From JAGRCP01 sp942490705 (GTDB taxonomy: Bacteria; Chloroflexota; Anaerolineae; Caldilineales; Caldilineaceae), in NCBI GenBank assembly GCA_942490705.1, contig CALNXY010000018.1, positions 186,001 to 250,000 on the forward strand: 64,000 bases of DNA, in the 5' to 3' direction. Numbering within the stretch: the first letter of the stretch is position 1; each line of letters opens with the position of its first letter. Positions 51,878 to 60,443 of this stretch are shown here, in pieces. The notes under the pieces are model-generated. The model saw only the letters and a list, made by a program, of their open reading frames with translations. It was not told the DNA's origin and ran no database searches. The translations under genes and the position numbers were made by a program.

Positions 51878-52831
51878 CTATTGATTCACAAAGGTGAGCT
51901 TCACTTCGCCAAACTCCAGCGGCACATTGCTGACGATGACCCGGAACATGATCCAGACCGAGCCATTCACCGTCGCCGGGTTGTCGAGCGTGAGGTTGAT
52001 GCACTCATTCTCATTGGTCTGATAGGAACCATACTGCTGATCCAACAACGTGGTCTGGTTGAACTTGTCGACCTGGCGAATCTGCACCACGTCGATGCCG
52101 GCCAGCGGACCGATGCCGTTGTCTGCGGCCCCGCTATAGCAGAAGTGCAGCGCGGCCAGCTTCTGCTCAAAGCCCAGCACCTGGTTGGGCACATCGACGG
52201 GCAGGTAGACGAAGCCTACCTCAGTGCCGGCGCCGTAGGTGACTTCCATCATACCGGTGCCCCGGGCGGCAAAGTCCATGGTGTCCGAGGTTCCGCCCTG
52301 GAACATGTTGAACGTGCCAACCTGCACGACGGTCGGGCCAACGTTGGCGAGCGTGGTGGCGACATCGGCTTCCGCCGCCCTCCCGGCCTGACGGGCGTGG
52401 AACGCGTAGGGGGCCGGTTGGATCTCGGTCGGCTCGCCGATGGTGACGAAGTCTGCCTCGCCGTCGGCGCGGGCCGCCACGCGCAGGAAGCGACGCTGGC
52501 CGTTCCACATGCCATTCCCGGTGATGGCGACGGTCGTGGCAAAGAGGCCATCCGTCACCGTGACGTTGTCGGCCACATATTCGGCCCCAACGGCCCCGCC
52601 GTCGGCCAGCAGCTCGAAGCGAAAATCGTAGAGCCCGTTGGCCGCGGCGCCGTTGTCGGTCAAGGTGCCCTGGTACGTGAAGCCCGATTCGTAGGCGGTG
52701 AGGGCGTCTGCATTCAGCGCGAGGGGCGCCGCCTCTGCGCCAGTCGCGGCGGCGAGGCCTGCTGCGACCAGCGCGCTGACGAGCGCGGCCAGCAGCAAGC
52801 GTAATAGCGTATTCGGTGTTGCTTTGGTCAT
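51878..52831 (-). CDS. Secreted beta-rich protein of unknown function
   Basis: A 317-residue exported protein. It starts MTKATPNTLLRLLLAALVSA with a clear signal peptide ending near GAEAAPLALNA. The mature part contains FTYQGTLTDNGAAANGLYDFRF, a segment common in phage-tail-like or adhesin-like exoproteins, and QPAPYAFHARQAGRAAEA, then a C-terminal domain with VNGSVWIMFRVIVS. The start is ATG 52831 with AAGGAGAAA. It is cotranscribed with the 97-residue secreted protein. Function unknown; surface or matrix role inferred. Confidence 0.78.
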   Translation of the reverse strand: MTKATPNTLLRLLLAALVSALVAAGLAAATGAEAAPLALNADALTAYESGFTYQGTLTDNGAAANGLYDFRFELLADGGAVGAEYVADNVTVTDGLFATTVAITGNGMWNGQRRFLRVAARADGEADFVTIGEPTEIQPAPYAFHARQAGRAAEADVATTLANVGPTVVQVGTFNMFQGGTSDTMDFAARGTGMMEVTYGAGTEVGFVYLPVDVPNQVLGFEQKLAALHFCYSGAADNGIGPLAGIDVVQIRQVDKFNQTTLLDQQYGSYQTNENECINLTLDNPATVNGSVWIMFRVIVSNVPLEFGEVKLTFVNQ

Positions 52832-53049
52832 GATCTGTTTCTCCTTTAGTTGTCCAGCGATCTGTAGATGAAGCATGTCATCGAACATGGTAGGTCCTCC
52901 CGATCTGAAAATGGTGCGTCCGGTGGGGGCGCAGTCATTGTGACACTGAAACCGGCGTGCCGATGCCTCACGGATGGCGGTCAATGCATCAGAATGAGGA
53001 AGAAGCGGCGGCATGCCGACGGTCGAATTTGAGGCGTTGGAATTGCGTG

Positions 53050-53307
53050 ATGGCGATCGCGCGTTTCCGGGGTAAGTCGGTTTTCCAGGCGATTGGTCAT
53101 GTCAAGGGTGAAATCGCGCGGGGTGTGATTGGCGTGGATGCCTTTATCTCGCATCTGGCCGTCGCCACTAATGCGGGGCGACCTAAGGTCGGCTTCTTTG
53201 CCCGCAGTGAGCGCATGGTGAAGCGGAACGAGTGTCTGCGCATTGAGCGCGATCTGGCCGACTCGGCCCGCCTTGTCGGCGTACCGATTTACGAACAGAT
53301 TTGGTAG
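53050..53307 (+). CDS. Hypothetical 85-residue protein
   Basis: A rightward frame, MAIARFRGKSVFQAIGHVKG through GRPKVGFFARSERMVKRNEC to LVGVPIYEQIW, has protein-like composition on the plus strand, opposite no other gene. The ATG at 53050 has only a weak ribosome site. An upstream frame (MPTVEFEALELRDGDRAFPG) stops just before it and may be the N-terminus of the same gene shifted by one base. I do not recognise a family. Confidence 0.4.
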   Translation: MAIARFRGKSVFQAIGHVKGEIARGVIGVDAFISHLAVATNAGRPKVGFFARSERMVKRNECLRIERDLADSARLVGVPIYEQIW

Positions 53308-53450
53308 GGGCCCGGTGGGCTCGCTTGCGAACGCTCCGGTTGTCTCCCTGCGCTGTCTCGGTCGACTTGTGGGGAAAGGTGAATCCAGGATCGGGGGCGG
53401 AGGACGGAATCCTGGTATCCGGACTGCGGGTCCATTTGCGCCAGGCTGTC

Positions 53451-54425
53451 CTAGCGCCAAACAGCCTCAGCAACCCGCAGAAAATTCTCGCCTAAGATGC
53501 CGCGTACGACTTCTTCGCTGTGGCCGCGACGTAGCAAAACTGCAGCAATGCCGGGCGTTTGCTCGGGCTCCACAAAGGCCAGATAGTCTTGGGTCTTGTC
53601 AGGCGGGAAACGGTCCGGATGGGCGTTGATGTAGTCGATTAGCTCCTGCTTGTCGATGACGTAGTCCAGACCCAGACCGACGTGGCGAGGCCCTACCAAC
53701 TCCAGTACATACTCGATATGCTGCACCACGGTCTCACTGCGCGTGTCGCCGAGGAAGTCGCCGATGCCGTTGATGCCGATCACGCCGCCGGTCGCCGCAC
53801 AGGCCCGGATCTGCTCGTCACTGATGTTGCGTGCGTGTTGCCGCACGCCGTTGGGGTTCGAGTGCGAGAAGATCACCGGCGCGGTCGAGTACGCGCACGC
53901 ATCCAGCGTAGCCTGGTGGCCCATGTGGGAGAGATCGACGAGCATGCCGACGCGGTTCATTTCAGCAATCACGTCCTCACCGTAGGCCGTCAGGCCAATC
54001 GCGCCTTCCATGCAGCCGCCGGATGCCTGATTATCCTTGTTGTAGGCCAGCAGCATCTGGCGCACGCCGAGATCATAGTAGAGGGAAATCAGGTTCACGT
54101 TGCCAAGCAGCGGGTCCGAGCCCTCCAGGTCAAAGGCGACGGCCAGTTTGCCGGCCGCTTTGGCGGTACGGAGGTCATGGACGGTGCGAGCCAATATGTA
54201 CTCATCAGGACAGGACTGGATGTAGTGCCGAAAGCCGGCCAGGACCTGCACGATCTTGTCGAACGCATCCATGTCCATCCCAATGTTGATTGACACAAAA
54301 CTCACACCGCTGGCCCGATACCTCTGCAACTCGTCCAATTCAGCCTTGGGGTTGAGCGGAAAACAGACGTGCGCGTCCCAAACCAGCGCGTCGTCGTAGA
54401 GTTGTTGCGTTTGAGGAGATGTCAT
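53451..54425 (-). CDS. Membrane dipeptidase (peptidase family M19)
   Basis: Zinc dipeptidase of the renal dipeptidase family, 324 residues. Metal and substrate sites are visible: VWDAHVCFP (N-terminal DxH-type), FDLEGSDPL (bridging Glu), MLVDLSHMGHQATLD, VIFSHSNPNGVRQHARNIS and GLGLDYVIDKQE. In bacteria such enzymes cleave dipeptides including D-amino-acid-containing ones. No signal peptide is seen. The start ATG 54425 follows an AAGG word. It appears to be a single gene. Confidence 0.91.
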   Translation of the reverse strand: MTSPQTQQLYDDALVWDAHVCFPLNPKAELDELQRYRASGVSFVSINIGMDMDAFDKIVQVLAGFRHYIQSCPDEYILARTVHDLRTAKAAGKLAVAFDLEGSDPLLGNVNLISLYYDLGVRQMLLAYNKDNQASGGCMEGAIGLTAYGEDVIAEMNRVGMLVDLSHMGHQATLDACAYSTAPVIFSHSNPNGVRQHARNISDEQIRACAATGGVIGINGIGDFLGDTRSETVVQHIEYVLELVGPRHVGLGLDYVIDKQELIDYINAHPDRFPPDKTQDYLAFVEPEQTPGIAAVLLRRGHSEEVVRGILGENFLRVAEAVWR

Positions 54426-54513
54426 GCCTTCATGTCCAGTGTTGTAGGCTCATGGCGCGTAGGGAGATCTCGCGCTAGAAGGATTGTGGATGCTGGTGCC
54501 TCAACCGGTGTGT

Positions 54514-54921
54514 CTAGACGCGATTCTCTTTCCGGATGACCAGTTTGAGGCCAGACCAGGTGGCGTCCACGGCACATACCTTCACGTCAACAAGACCCAG
54601 CGGCAGAGCAACCGCGCGGATCGTATCCTCCGTGACTTGAGACGGTACGCCAGAGGATTTTTTTGGCCATGAGACCCAGATCATGCCGTCCTGCTTGATT
54701 TGCTGCTGCGCCTTGGGCAGGCTGCGGGCTAGCTCGCCTTCCGCTGCCGTGAACAGATGCCACAGATCGATATTCGTACGCAGGGTGGCGGAAAGCTGAA
54801 CGCCCTCCGGCAGCGGCGCAATGAGGTCCCGATAGTTTGGCGGCGCGTTCCTGGTCTTGATACGGAAACCGGGCTTGATGCCCAGTTTCTTGACCAGTGG
54901 TGTCCCTGAATAACCGGCCAT
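54514..54921 (-). CDS. DUF3052-family protein
   Basis: A 135-residue protein of the DUF3052 type. AGYSGTPLVKKLGIKPGFRI at the N-terminus, then DLWHLFTAAEGELARSLPKA, DGMIWVSWPKKSSGVPSQVT and VDVKVCAVDATWSGLKLVIR match the family. No enzymatic motif is known; members are often found near stress or detoxification genes. The start ATG 54921 has GAGG upstream. A VOC gene lies 29 bases upstream on the same strand. Confidence 0.88.
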   Translation of the reverse strand: MAGYSGTPLVKKLGIKPGFRIKTRNAPPNYRDLIAPLPEGVQLSATLRTNIDLWHLFTAAEGELARSLPKAQQQIKQDGMIWVSWPKKSSGVPSQVTEDTIRAVALPLGLVDVKVCAVDATWSGLKLVIRKENRV

Positions 54922-54950
54922 TCGACAGTGCCTCCGATTTGGCTACAGGT

Positions 54951-55310
54951 TCACAGCGTCTGCGTGAAGAGGAGCCGATGCCCGTCTGGCGTGACGACGA
55001 CAAACTCGCGTTGCCCCCACGGCTTGTCTTCGGGTTCGCCCGCGTCCGCGCCACGTGTGTTGAACTCTTCATAGAGCGCCTGAGCGTCGTCAACCACAGC
55101 CTGAATGACGAGCGAATGATCTGCAAACTGGCTGATCGGTTCGATCCCAGGGCAGTGGCCCACACGCAGCAAGAGCGTGCCGCGGCGTAGAAAAGACCAG
55201 CCGTCGGTGCGAAAATATTCCTCAAACCCCAATTTGTCCAGGTAGAATGACCGGGAAACGTCCAGGTCTGCAACGGCCAGAACCGTGAGGTTGTTGACGA
55301 TTGCTGCCAT
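54951..55310 (-). CDS. VOC-family (glyoxalase/bleomycin resistance) protein
   Basis: A 119-residue single VOC module. VADLDVSRSFYLDKLGFEEY is the standard first strand and helix, FADHSLVIQAVVDDAQALYE the second half, and WGQREFVVVTPDGHRLLFTQ ends with the metal-binding strand. Members bind or isomerise glyoxal adducts or antibiotics; the substrate is unknown. The start is ATG 55310 with AAGGTGATAA upstream. It precedes DUF3052 on the same strand. Confidence 0.85.
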   Translation of the reverse strand: MAAIVNNLTVLAVADLDVSRSFYLDKLGFEEYFRTDGWSFLRRGTLLLRVGHCPGIEPISQFADHSLVIQAVVDDAQALYEEFNTRGADAGEPEDKPWGQREFVVVTPDGHRLLFTQTL

Positions 55311-55375
55311 GAATGCTTATCACCTTTCTCGGCCATCCTCGGGCTTGCGCAACGAATTCCTGCGCCGCGAGGTCC

Positions 55376-56050
55376 TTATTGCATATACAGATTGAAACGC
55401 CCCTGCTTACCCGCCAACTCGATCACCCGCATCTCGCGCAGGCAATAGACCATTTTTTGCGCCAGCTGTGGCCGGATTCCGGCCGCTTGCACCAAATCCC
55501 GGGTGGTGAATGACTCGCTTAGGTCTGTGGGCAGCAACGCGTGCCAATCCGCCGGATTCGCGAACACTCTCTGCTCCACGACGGCGAGCAAGCGGCGCTC
55601 TTCTGTGCCCCAGCCTCGCCGACGCCAGTTGCGCTTCTCGTCATAGCGCCGCAACTCTTCTTCCCTGATCAATACAACCTCCAGGGCCAGGTTCTCGTGC
55701 GCCAGCACCTGCGGGATCCGCACCATCTCCCAGAACAGATCCTCCACCCGTCCCTGTTTGGGTGACTTGCGCCGCGTCAAGTCTCCCGTGTCGTCCGGCG
55801 CCCGCTTTACGATCCACTTCTCGACCGCGATGGGATAGAGCAGGCGGACCCGATGGGTGCGCACCAGCTTGCTTAGCTTTGCCTTGATCGCGGCAAAATT
55901 ACCGGTCTGAATCTCGATCAGGAGGTCGTCGCGCACAAGATCGATGACATATCCATCGACCGCCACTTCAAACCGGTCGCCCGCTTGCGCGTACCATGCC
56001 TTCAAGGAAGCATGGAGCGGTTTTTCATTGAGCAATCCAATGTTTGTCAT
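55376..56050 (-). CDS. Uncharacterised protein with PD-(D/E)XK-like N-terminus
   Basis: A 224-residue protein. Near residue 30, FEVAVDGYVIDLVRDDLLIE is followed by IQTGNFAAIKAKLSKL, the D...ExQ pattern of restriction-endonuclease-like folds. The C-terminal part (TTRDLVQAAGIRPQLAQKMV) looks like a winged helix. The middle is basic (KRAPDDTGDLTRRK). I recall similar proteins as unnamed or DUF8091-like, but this is uncertain. The start is ATG 56050 with GAGGATG. A DNA-related role is inferred only from the fold pattern. Confidence 0.65.
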   Translation of the reverse strand: MTNIGLLNEKPLHASLKAWYAQAGDRFEVAVDGYVIDLVRDDLLIEIQTGNFAAIKAKLSKLVRTHRVRLLYPIAVEKWIVKRAPDDTGDLTRRKSPKQGRVEDLFWEMVRIPQVLAHENLALEVVLIREEELRRYDEKRNWRRRGWGTEERRLLAVVEQRVFANPADWHALLPTDLSESFTTRDLVQAAGIRPQLAQKMVYCLREMRVIELAGKQGRFNLYMQ

Positions 56051-56213
56051 CACATCCTCAATCGCCAACGGCCTATTTCGCCCACATGCCGGCGAAGCCT
56101 GTGGCGGATACCATTTGGGCCCCGTTGTTGTATTTTGTCGCGCACGTTCTGCTATTGTAGCCAGTCTGGCAGGTCGTGGCAAGGGATGCCCGAAATGCAT
56201 GTCGCACCCCTAA

Positions 56214-56242
56214 TATGCGTCGGGAAAACTTCCCGATGCATA
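56214..56242. repeat. Hairpin TATGCGTCGGGAA-AAC-TTCCCGATGCATA
   Basis: Thirteen-base arms with one mismatch and a three-base loop, 164 bases upstream of the leftward PD-(D/E)XK-like gene and 93 bases before the rightward membrane gene. It may be a shared regulatory element or palindromic repeat. Confidence 0.5.
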
Positions 56243-56334
56243 TAGGAGCAGGCCCCCATGACGGCGGGAAACCACGCATGCTATCTTGTCTGCGCATGAC
56301 AATTTGACAAACGACTTACGAACAGGAGAGCAAG

Positions 56335-56997
56335 ATGAACTCGTACGAAACATTGCAACACAAAGCGTTGGGTGTGGCCTTTATCCTGGCGCCCCTACTC
56401 TTGGCGCTGGGATCAGCCGCCTATCTGACGGGCATCGGCCTGACCCCATTTGGAACGGACAGTTGGGTCGACGGCCTTGTCTCGGCCTATGGCTTCTTAC
56501 TGATGATCCCCGTCTCGTTTGAACTGGCCCGGATTTTGGGGCAACGCTCCCCGGTCTTCGGGTTGATCTGTGCAATTCTGGGGCTGGGCTGGGGGATGTC
56601 TGTCGTGGCGGCAGTATTTAAGATTGTCCAGATGGGCATTATCAACGCGGGCCTGAACGAATCGATCTGGACCGTAGTGGAGTCTATGCCAGGCGCTCTA
56701 TTGGTCATGCTTCCGTCGTTGTTGGGCATGCTTGGCCTTCTTCTGTTGGGTGTCGGCCTCTTCTGGAAGGGCGGCATCCCGCGATGGGCGGCAGGGCTGC
56801 TGATTGTCGGTACGGTCTTTCTTGCCATTGGCGTGGGCGGTGGTGCTGATATTGCCTCGTGGCAGACAAAGGTCTTCACGCCGCTGGCGACCGTGGCCTT
56901 TCTGATGGCGTTAGCGCCCATCGGCCTGCGCTACCTGGGCGGTGGTCATCCGTCGAATGCGGTGGAGATGACCCAGGCAGAGATGAACGCTGCCTAA
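56335..56997 (+). CDS. Six-helix membrane protein, unknown function
   Basis: A 220-residue integral membrane protein. Hydrophobic segments include ALGVAFILAPLLLALGSAAY, GLVSAYGFLLMIPVSFELA, VFGLICAILGLGWGMSVVAAV, LPSLLGMLGLLLLGVGLF, WAAGLLIVGTVFLAIGVGGG and PLATVAFLMALAPIGL. The start is ATG 56335 with CAGGAG upstream. I do not recognise a named family. Confidence 0.7.
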   Translation: MNSYETLQHKALGVAFILAPLLLALGSAAYLTGIGLTPFGTDSWVDGLVSAYGFLLMIPVSFELARILGQRSPVFGLICAILGLGWGMSVVAAVFKIVQMGIINAGLNESIWTVVESMPGALLVMLPSLLGMLGLLLLGVGLFWKGGIPRWAAGLLIVGTVFLAIGVGGGADIASWQTKVFTPLATVAFLMALAPIGLRYLGGGHPSNAVEMTQAEMNAA

Positions 56998-57020
56998 AAT
57001 TCGCTCCATCGTCTATACTG

Positions 57021-57200
57021 GGGGGCTGGAGCGGCGCCCAAGCGGGCGAGTTTATGGGCGTGCCGCCGAGCGGCAAACGCTTCACCATTGATGTCTTCGA
57101 CATCCTCCGCGTTGCGGATGGCAAGTTTGCGGAACATTGGGGCCAGATGGACACCATGGGGATGATGCAGCAGCTTGGCGCCATGCCCGGCGACGGCTAG
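57021..57200 (+). pseudogene. SnoaL-like/ester-cyclase C-terminal fragment
   Basis: About 60 codons read GEFMGVPPSGKRFTIDVFDI and LRVADGKFAEHWGQMDTMGM, ending GAMPGDG. This is the C-terminal half of SnoaL-like polyketide-cyclase proteins. The frame upstream loses similarity after a few codons, so the N-terminal half is missing. It is presumably a remnant left by deletion. Confidence 0.72.
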
Positions 57201-57242
57201 GCCAAAGGCACTCCGGCAATGAGGGGGGCGACAGCAACCCTC

Positions 57243-57272
57243 ATTGCCACGGCAAAGCAAAGACGCAGAGAT
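57243..57272 (+). repeat. GCAAAGACGCAGAG-type intergenic word
   Basis: GGCAAAGCAAAGACGCAGAG resembles the CGCAAAGACGCAGAG repeat that I recall in intergenic DNA of several environmental bacteria. Only one copy is in this window. Confidence 0.3.
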
Positions 57273-57319
57273 ACAACGACGCGATTCTGACCTCGAGTAG
57301 GAATCCTATTGGAGCGCGA

Positions 57320-60133
57320 GTGCTGGTGAACAATTCTTCAATCATAGTTCCCGCAACGCAATCAAATACCACGATCCGGTGGGTCGCGCTGGTTGGCTGG
57401 GTGCTGATCGTGCTGGCCAATCTGCTCTTTTTTGGTTTCGATCTGGCGTCAGATTACGCTGATATGTTGGCGCCCTGTGAAGGGATGCTGGGAATTGACG
57501 GGCCGTGTAACTTCCTGGCAATTTCGGCGGCAGAGGAAGCCGTCCTGGCATCGTGGGGGCTGACGCTGCATTTCTACGCGACGGCCATGAGCGTCGCGGC
57601 GGTGATTCTTCTCTTGGTCTATGGTGCTTTGGGTGCGCTGATCTTGTGGCGCCAGGGCGCCAGTTGGCTCGGGCTGACAGTCTCCCTGGCACTGATCGCT
57701 CTGCCGGTCGCGACGATCTCCGGCTCGAACGACTGGTCAGGGATCAACCCCGTCCTGTTCTTCCTGGCGATGGCCGTCGCGATTTCGGGGACCGCCATCA
57801 TGATCATCTTCCTCTACCTGATGCCCAACGGTCGTTTTTCGCCAACATGGGCCTACATCCCCATGATCTGTACCCTGCTGCTTATGAGCATGATGGTTCT
57901 GAACGAAAATGGTCACCTGCCCGTTTCTGCGCAAGCCCTGGCCTGGCTGGAACCTACTGTCGTCGGCCTCGTCCTGTTTGGCGGCAGCCTGCAGGTCTAC
58001 CGCTACGCCCGAGCTTCCAATCCTGTCGAGCGTCAACAAACCAAGTGGATCATCTTTGGCGTATTGACCTATATTGTTGGCGTCATGGTGTGGATTCTGG
58101 TCTTCGGCAGCGTGGTGGCGATTCCGGCCGGGCAGCTACGGCTCCTGGCCAATCTGGGTGGCTGGTACTTCATCAACGCATTTTGCCTTCTCATTTTGCC
58201 GGTGGCGATCACGATTGCGATTCAGCGCTACAAGTTGTGGAATATCGATGTCGTCATCAACCGCGCGCTGGTCTATGGCGGGCTGACGCTTGCCATCGTC
58301 CTGATCTATGCCCTGACCGTAGTCGGGTTGGGCCTCCTCTTTCAATCCAGCGGCAATTTGGTTATTTCGCTGCTTGCGACCGGCTTGATTGCCGTGGCCT
58401 TCAACCCGGTCCGTGAACGGTTCCAGCAGGGCGTCAACCGCTTGATGTACGGGCAGCGCGACGATCCCTACGCCGTGCTTTCCCAGCTCGGCCAACAGCT
58501 ACAGACGACGGCTGTGCCGGCTGAAACGCTGACCTCGATTGTGGCCACGATTGCCGCCACGCTCAAGCTGCCCTACGTCGCCATCGACCTGGTGGAGCAG
58601 GACGCGCAGGTTGGAGAGGCCGCCGTGGGCGAGCCACAGGGCGAGACCGTTGAGTTGCCGTTGCGCTACCAACAAGAGACCGTTGGCCATCTGATCGTCT
58701 CTCCCCGCGCACCGGATGAAAAATTCACGCCCAAAGAGGAGCAACTGCTGGCTGATATCGCGGCCCAAACCGGCCCGGCGGCCTCGGCCATGCGCCTGAC
58801 CCTGGCGCTGCAGCGCTCCCGCGAGCAACTGGTGCTCGCCCGCGAGGAGGAACGCCGCCGCATCCGTAGGGACCTGCACGACGGTCTCGGGCCTACGCTG
58901 GCCAGCCAAACGCTACAGCTGGACTCGGTGTTGGATTCGCTGGCGGAGAACGACAGCCAAGCCGCCGCACAGCAGGTCAGACAGCTGAAGGGCCAAACCC
59001 AACAGGTGGTGGCTGATATCCGGCGGCTGGTCTATGAGTTGCGTCCACCGGCGTTGGACGAATTGGGTTTGCTGGAAGCGCTGCGCGCCCACGTGGCCCA
59101 AATGGGCGGCGCCCATGATCAGTTGCGCATTGGCATTGAAGCTGTGCCGGAGCCCCTGCCCCCGCTGCCCGCAGCGATTGAGGTAGCCGCCTATCGGATC
59201 GCGCTGGAGGCGGTGACCAACGTGATCCGTCATGCCCAGGCCAACAACTGCCGCATTCGCTTCGTCATTGCGGAAGAGAAGCAGTCGTCCCGTCTTGTGC
59301 TTACCGTTGCGGACGACGGCGTCGGCTTGCCCGCCAGTTCCCGGTCCGGAGTCGGTCTGATCTCGATGCGGGAGCGGGCCGAAGAGTTGGGCGGCACGTG
59401 TCAGGTGAGTTCGAATCCAAGCGAGGGCACGCTGGATCACGGCCGTGCTGCCGTTTACAGCCAGGGGGGCGCAATGACCGCAATTCGTGTTCTGATCGTA
59501 GACGACCACACCTTGTTTCGCGATGGCTTGCGCGCGATTCTGACGAGCGTGGCCGATATGGACGTGGTGGGCGAGGCCGGTACCGGCCGTGAAGCCGTGA
59601 CCCAGGCGCAGAGTCTGACGCCGGACATCGTGTTGATGGACATCAACATGCCCGAGTTGAACGGCATTGAAGCGACCCAACAGGTGCTGGGCCGCCAGCC
59701 CGATACGGGCATCATCATGCTGACCATGCTGGAGGACAACGACTCGCTCTTTGCGGCCATGTGCGCCGGCGCACGGGGGTACATCTTGAAAGGGGCCGAC
59801 AAAGCGGAGGTGCTCAAGACCATTCGGGCAGTAGCGGACGGCGAAGCGCTCTTTGGCCCGGCGATCGCTGGGCGGTTAACCGCGCTATTCCAAAGCTCCA
59901 GCGCAACGGCGCGTCTCGGGGATGCCCTCGCTCCTTTCCCTGAACTCACAGAGCGTGAACGCGAGGTGCTGGAGAGAATTGCGGCCGGTGAGAATAATCA
60001 AGAGATTGCCGGCCACCTCCACGTGAGCGCAAAGACAGTGAGCAACCATATTTCCAATATCTTTGGCAAGTTGCAGGTCGCCGACCGTGCCCAGGCCATT
60101 GTGAAAGCCCGGCAGGCGGGGATGGGTGAGTAG
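57320..60133 (+). CDS. Sensor histidine kinase and NarL-type response regulator in one reading frame
   Basis: A 937-residue frame. The kinase part has about eight to ten membrane helices, a GAF-like domain (LKLPYVAIDLVEQDA), a HisKA_3 box (EERRRIRRDLHDGLGPTLAS, phospho-His in RDLHDG) and an HATPase (AYRIALEAVTNVIRHAQANN, VADDGVGLP). The regulator part starts MTAIRVLIVDDHTLFRDGLR, has DIVLMDINMPELNG (phospho-Asp), GYILKGAD and the HTH LTEREREVLERIAAGENNQE. The joint (59426-59473) shows a one-base shift; without it the kinase would end TAVLPFTARGAQ-stop, overlapping the regulator ATG (ATGA). So this may be a two-gene operon joined by an indel, or a sequencing error. Start GTG 57320 with GGAG. 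Confidence 0.82.
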   Translation: MLVNNSSIIVPATQSNTTIRWVALVGWVLIVLANLLFFGFDLASDYADMLAPCEGMLGIDGPCNFLAISAAEEAVLASWGLTLHFYATAMSVAAVILLLVYGALGALILWRQGASWLGLTVSLALIALPVATISGSNDWSGINPVLFFLAMAVAISGTAIMIIFLYLMPNGRFSPTWAYIPMICTLLLMSMMVLNENGHLPVSAQALAWLEPTVVGLVLFGGSLQVYRYARASNPVERQQTKWIIFGVLTYIVGVMVWILVFGSVVAIPAGQLRLLANLGGWYFINAFCLLILPVAITIAIQRYKLWNIDVVINRALVYGGLTLAIVLIYALTVVGLGLLFQSSGNLVISLLATGLIAVAFNPVRERFQQGVNRLMYGQRDDPYAVLSQLGQQLQTTAVPAETLTSIVATIAATLKLPYVAIDLVEQDAQVGEAAVGEPQGETVELPLRYQQETVGHLIVSPRAPDEKFTPKEEQLLADIAAQTGPAASAMRLTLALQRSREQLVLAREEERRRIRRDLHDGLGPTLASQTLQLDSVLDSLAENDSQAAAQQVRQLKGQTQQVVADIRRLVYELRPPALDELGLLEALRAHVAQMGGAHDQLRIGIEAVPEPLPPLPAAIEVAAYRIALEAVTNVIRHAQANNCRIRFVIAEEKQSSRLVLTVADDGVGLPASSRSGVGLISMRERAEELGGTCQVSSNPSEGTLDHGRAAVYSQGGAMTAIRVLIVDDHTLFRDGLRAILTSVADMDVVGEAGTGREAVTQAQSLTPDIVLMDINMPELNGIEATQQVLGRQPDTGIIMLTMLEDNDSLFAAMCAGARGYILKGADKAEVLKTIRAVADGEALFGPAIAGRLTALFQSSSATARLGDALAPFPELTEREREVLERIAAGENNQEIAGHLHVSAKTVSNHISNIFGKLQVADRAQAIVKARQAGMGE
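59426..59477 (+). other. Frameshift junction of kinase and response regulator
   Basis: Around 59431-59436 (GCTGGA) one extra G (or two lost bases) moves the kinase end out of the frame that reads ITAVLPFTARGAQ to TGA at 59475-59477. The regulator ATG is 59474-59476. In the ancestral arrangement the two would overlap by four bases, the usual design of such operons. Confidence 0.7.
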
Positions 60134-60160
60134 GACCAGCGTTTGCCGAGTGCGCTAGCC

Positions 60161-60316
60161 CTAACTGGTTCCCGATGCCCGCTTGTGTTGCGCAGCAAGC
60201 GCCGCTGCTTCGGCGATCCGCCTGGCGCGGGTTTCAGGCTTTTTGGCCAGCTTGATCCAGCGCAGAATATCGCGTTTGGCTGAGTCGGGGAACGCCCCGT
60301 AGCATTGCTGAAGCGT
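60161..60316 (-). pseudogene. YdeI/OmpD-associated-family C-terminal fragment
   Basis: About 51 codons read FPDSAKRDILRWIKLAKKPE then TRARRIAEAAALAAQHKR to TAG. The RWIxxAKKPETRARRI motif is the C-terminal signature of YdeI-like bacteriocin-protection proteins. The upstream part (60317-60440) shows no further similarity, so only the end of the gene remains. Confidence 0.65.
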
Positions 60317-60443
60317 CCCTGCGAATTATCGACTAGGACCGGGACCTGCTGCCATGGTCAGCCCCCTAGCCCTTAATGCTCCAGTTGTCCCAGCGCACAG
60401 CCTCTGGGCCCCGTTGTTGTGTATCGACCGTCAGTCTCGAAGC

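Noticed and set aside
52981..53460. Minus-strand frame of 159 codons opposite the 85-residue hypothetical
   Set aside because: Composition is Arg/Pro/His-rich as expected of an antisense frame; no start signal.
57137..57319. Longer N-terminus for the sensor kinase
   Set aside because: The added residues are Gly/His-rich, overlap the SnoaL fragment and a repeat; GTG 57320 has a good GGAG site.
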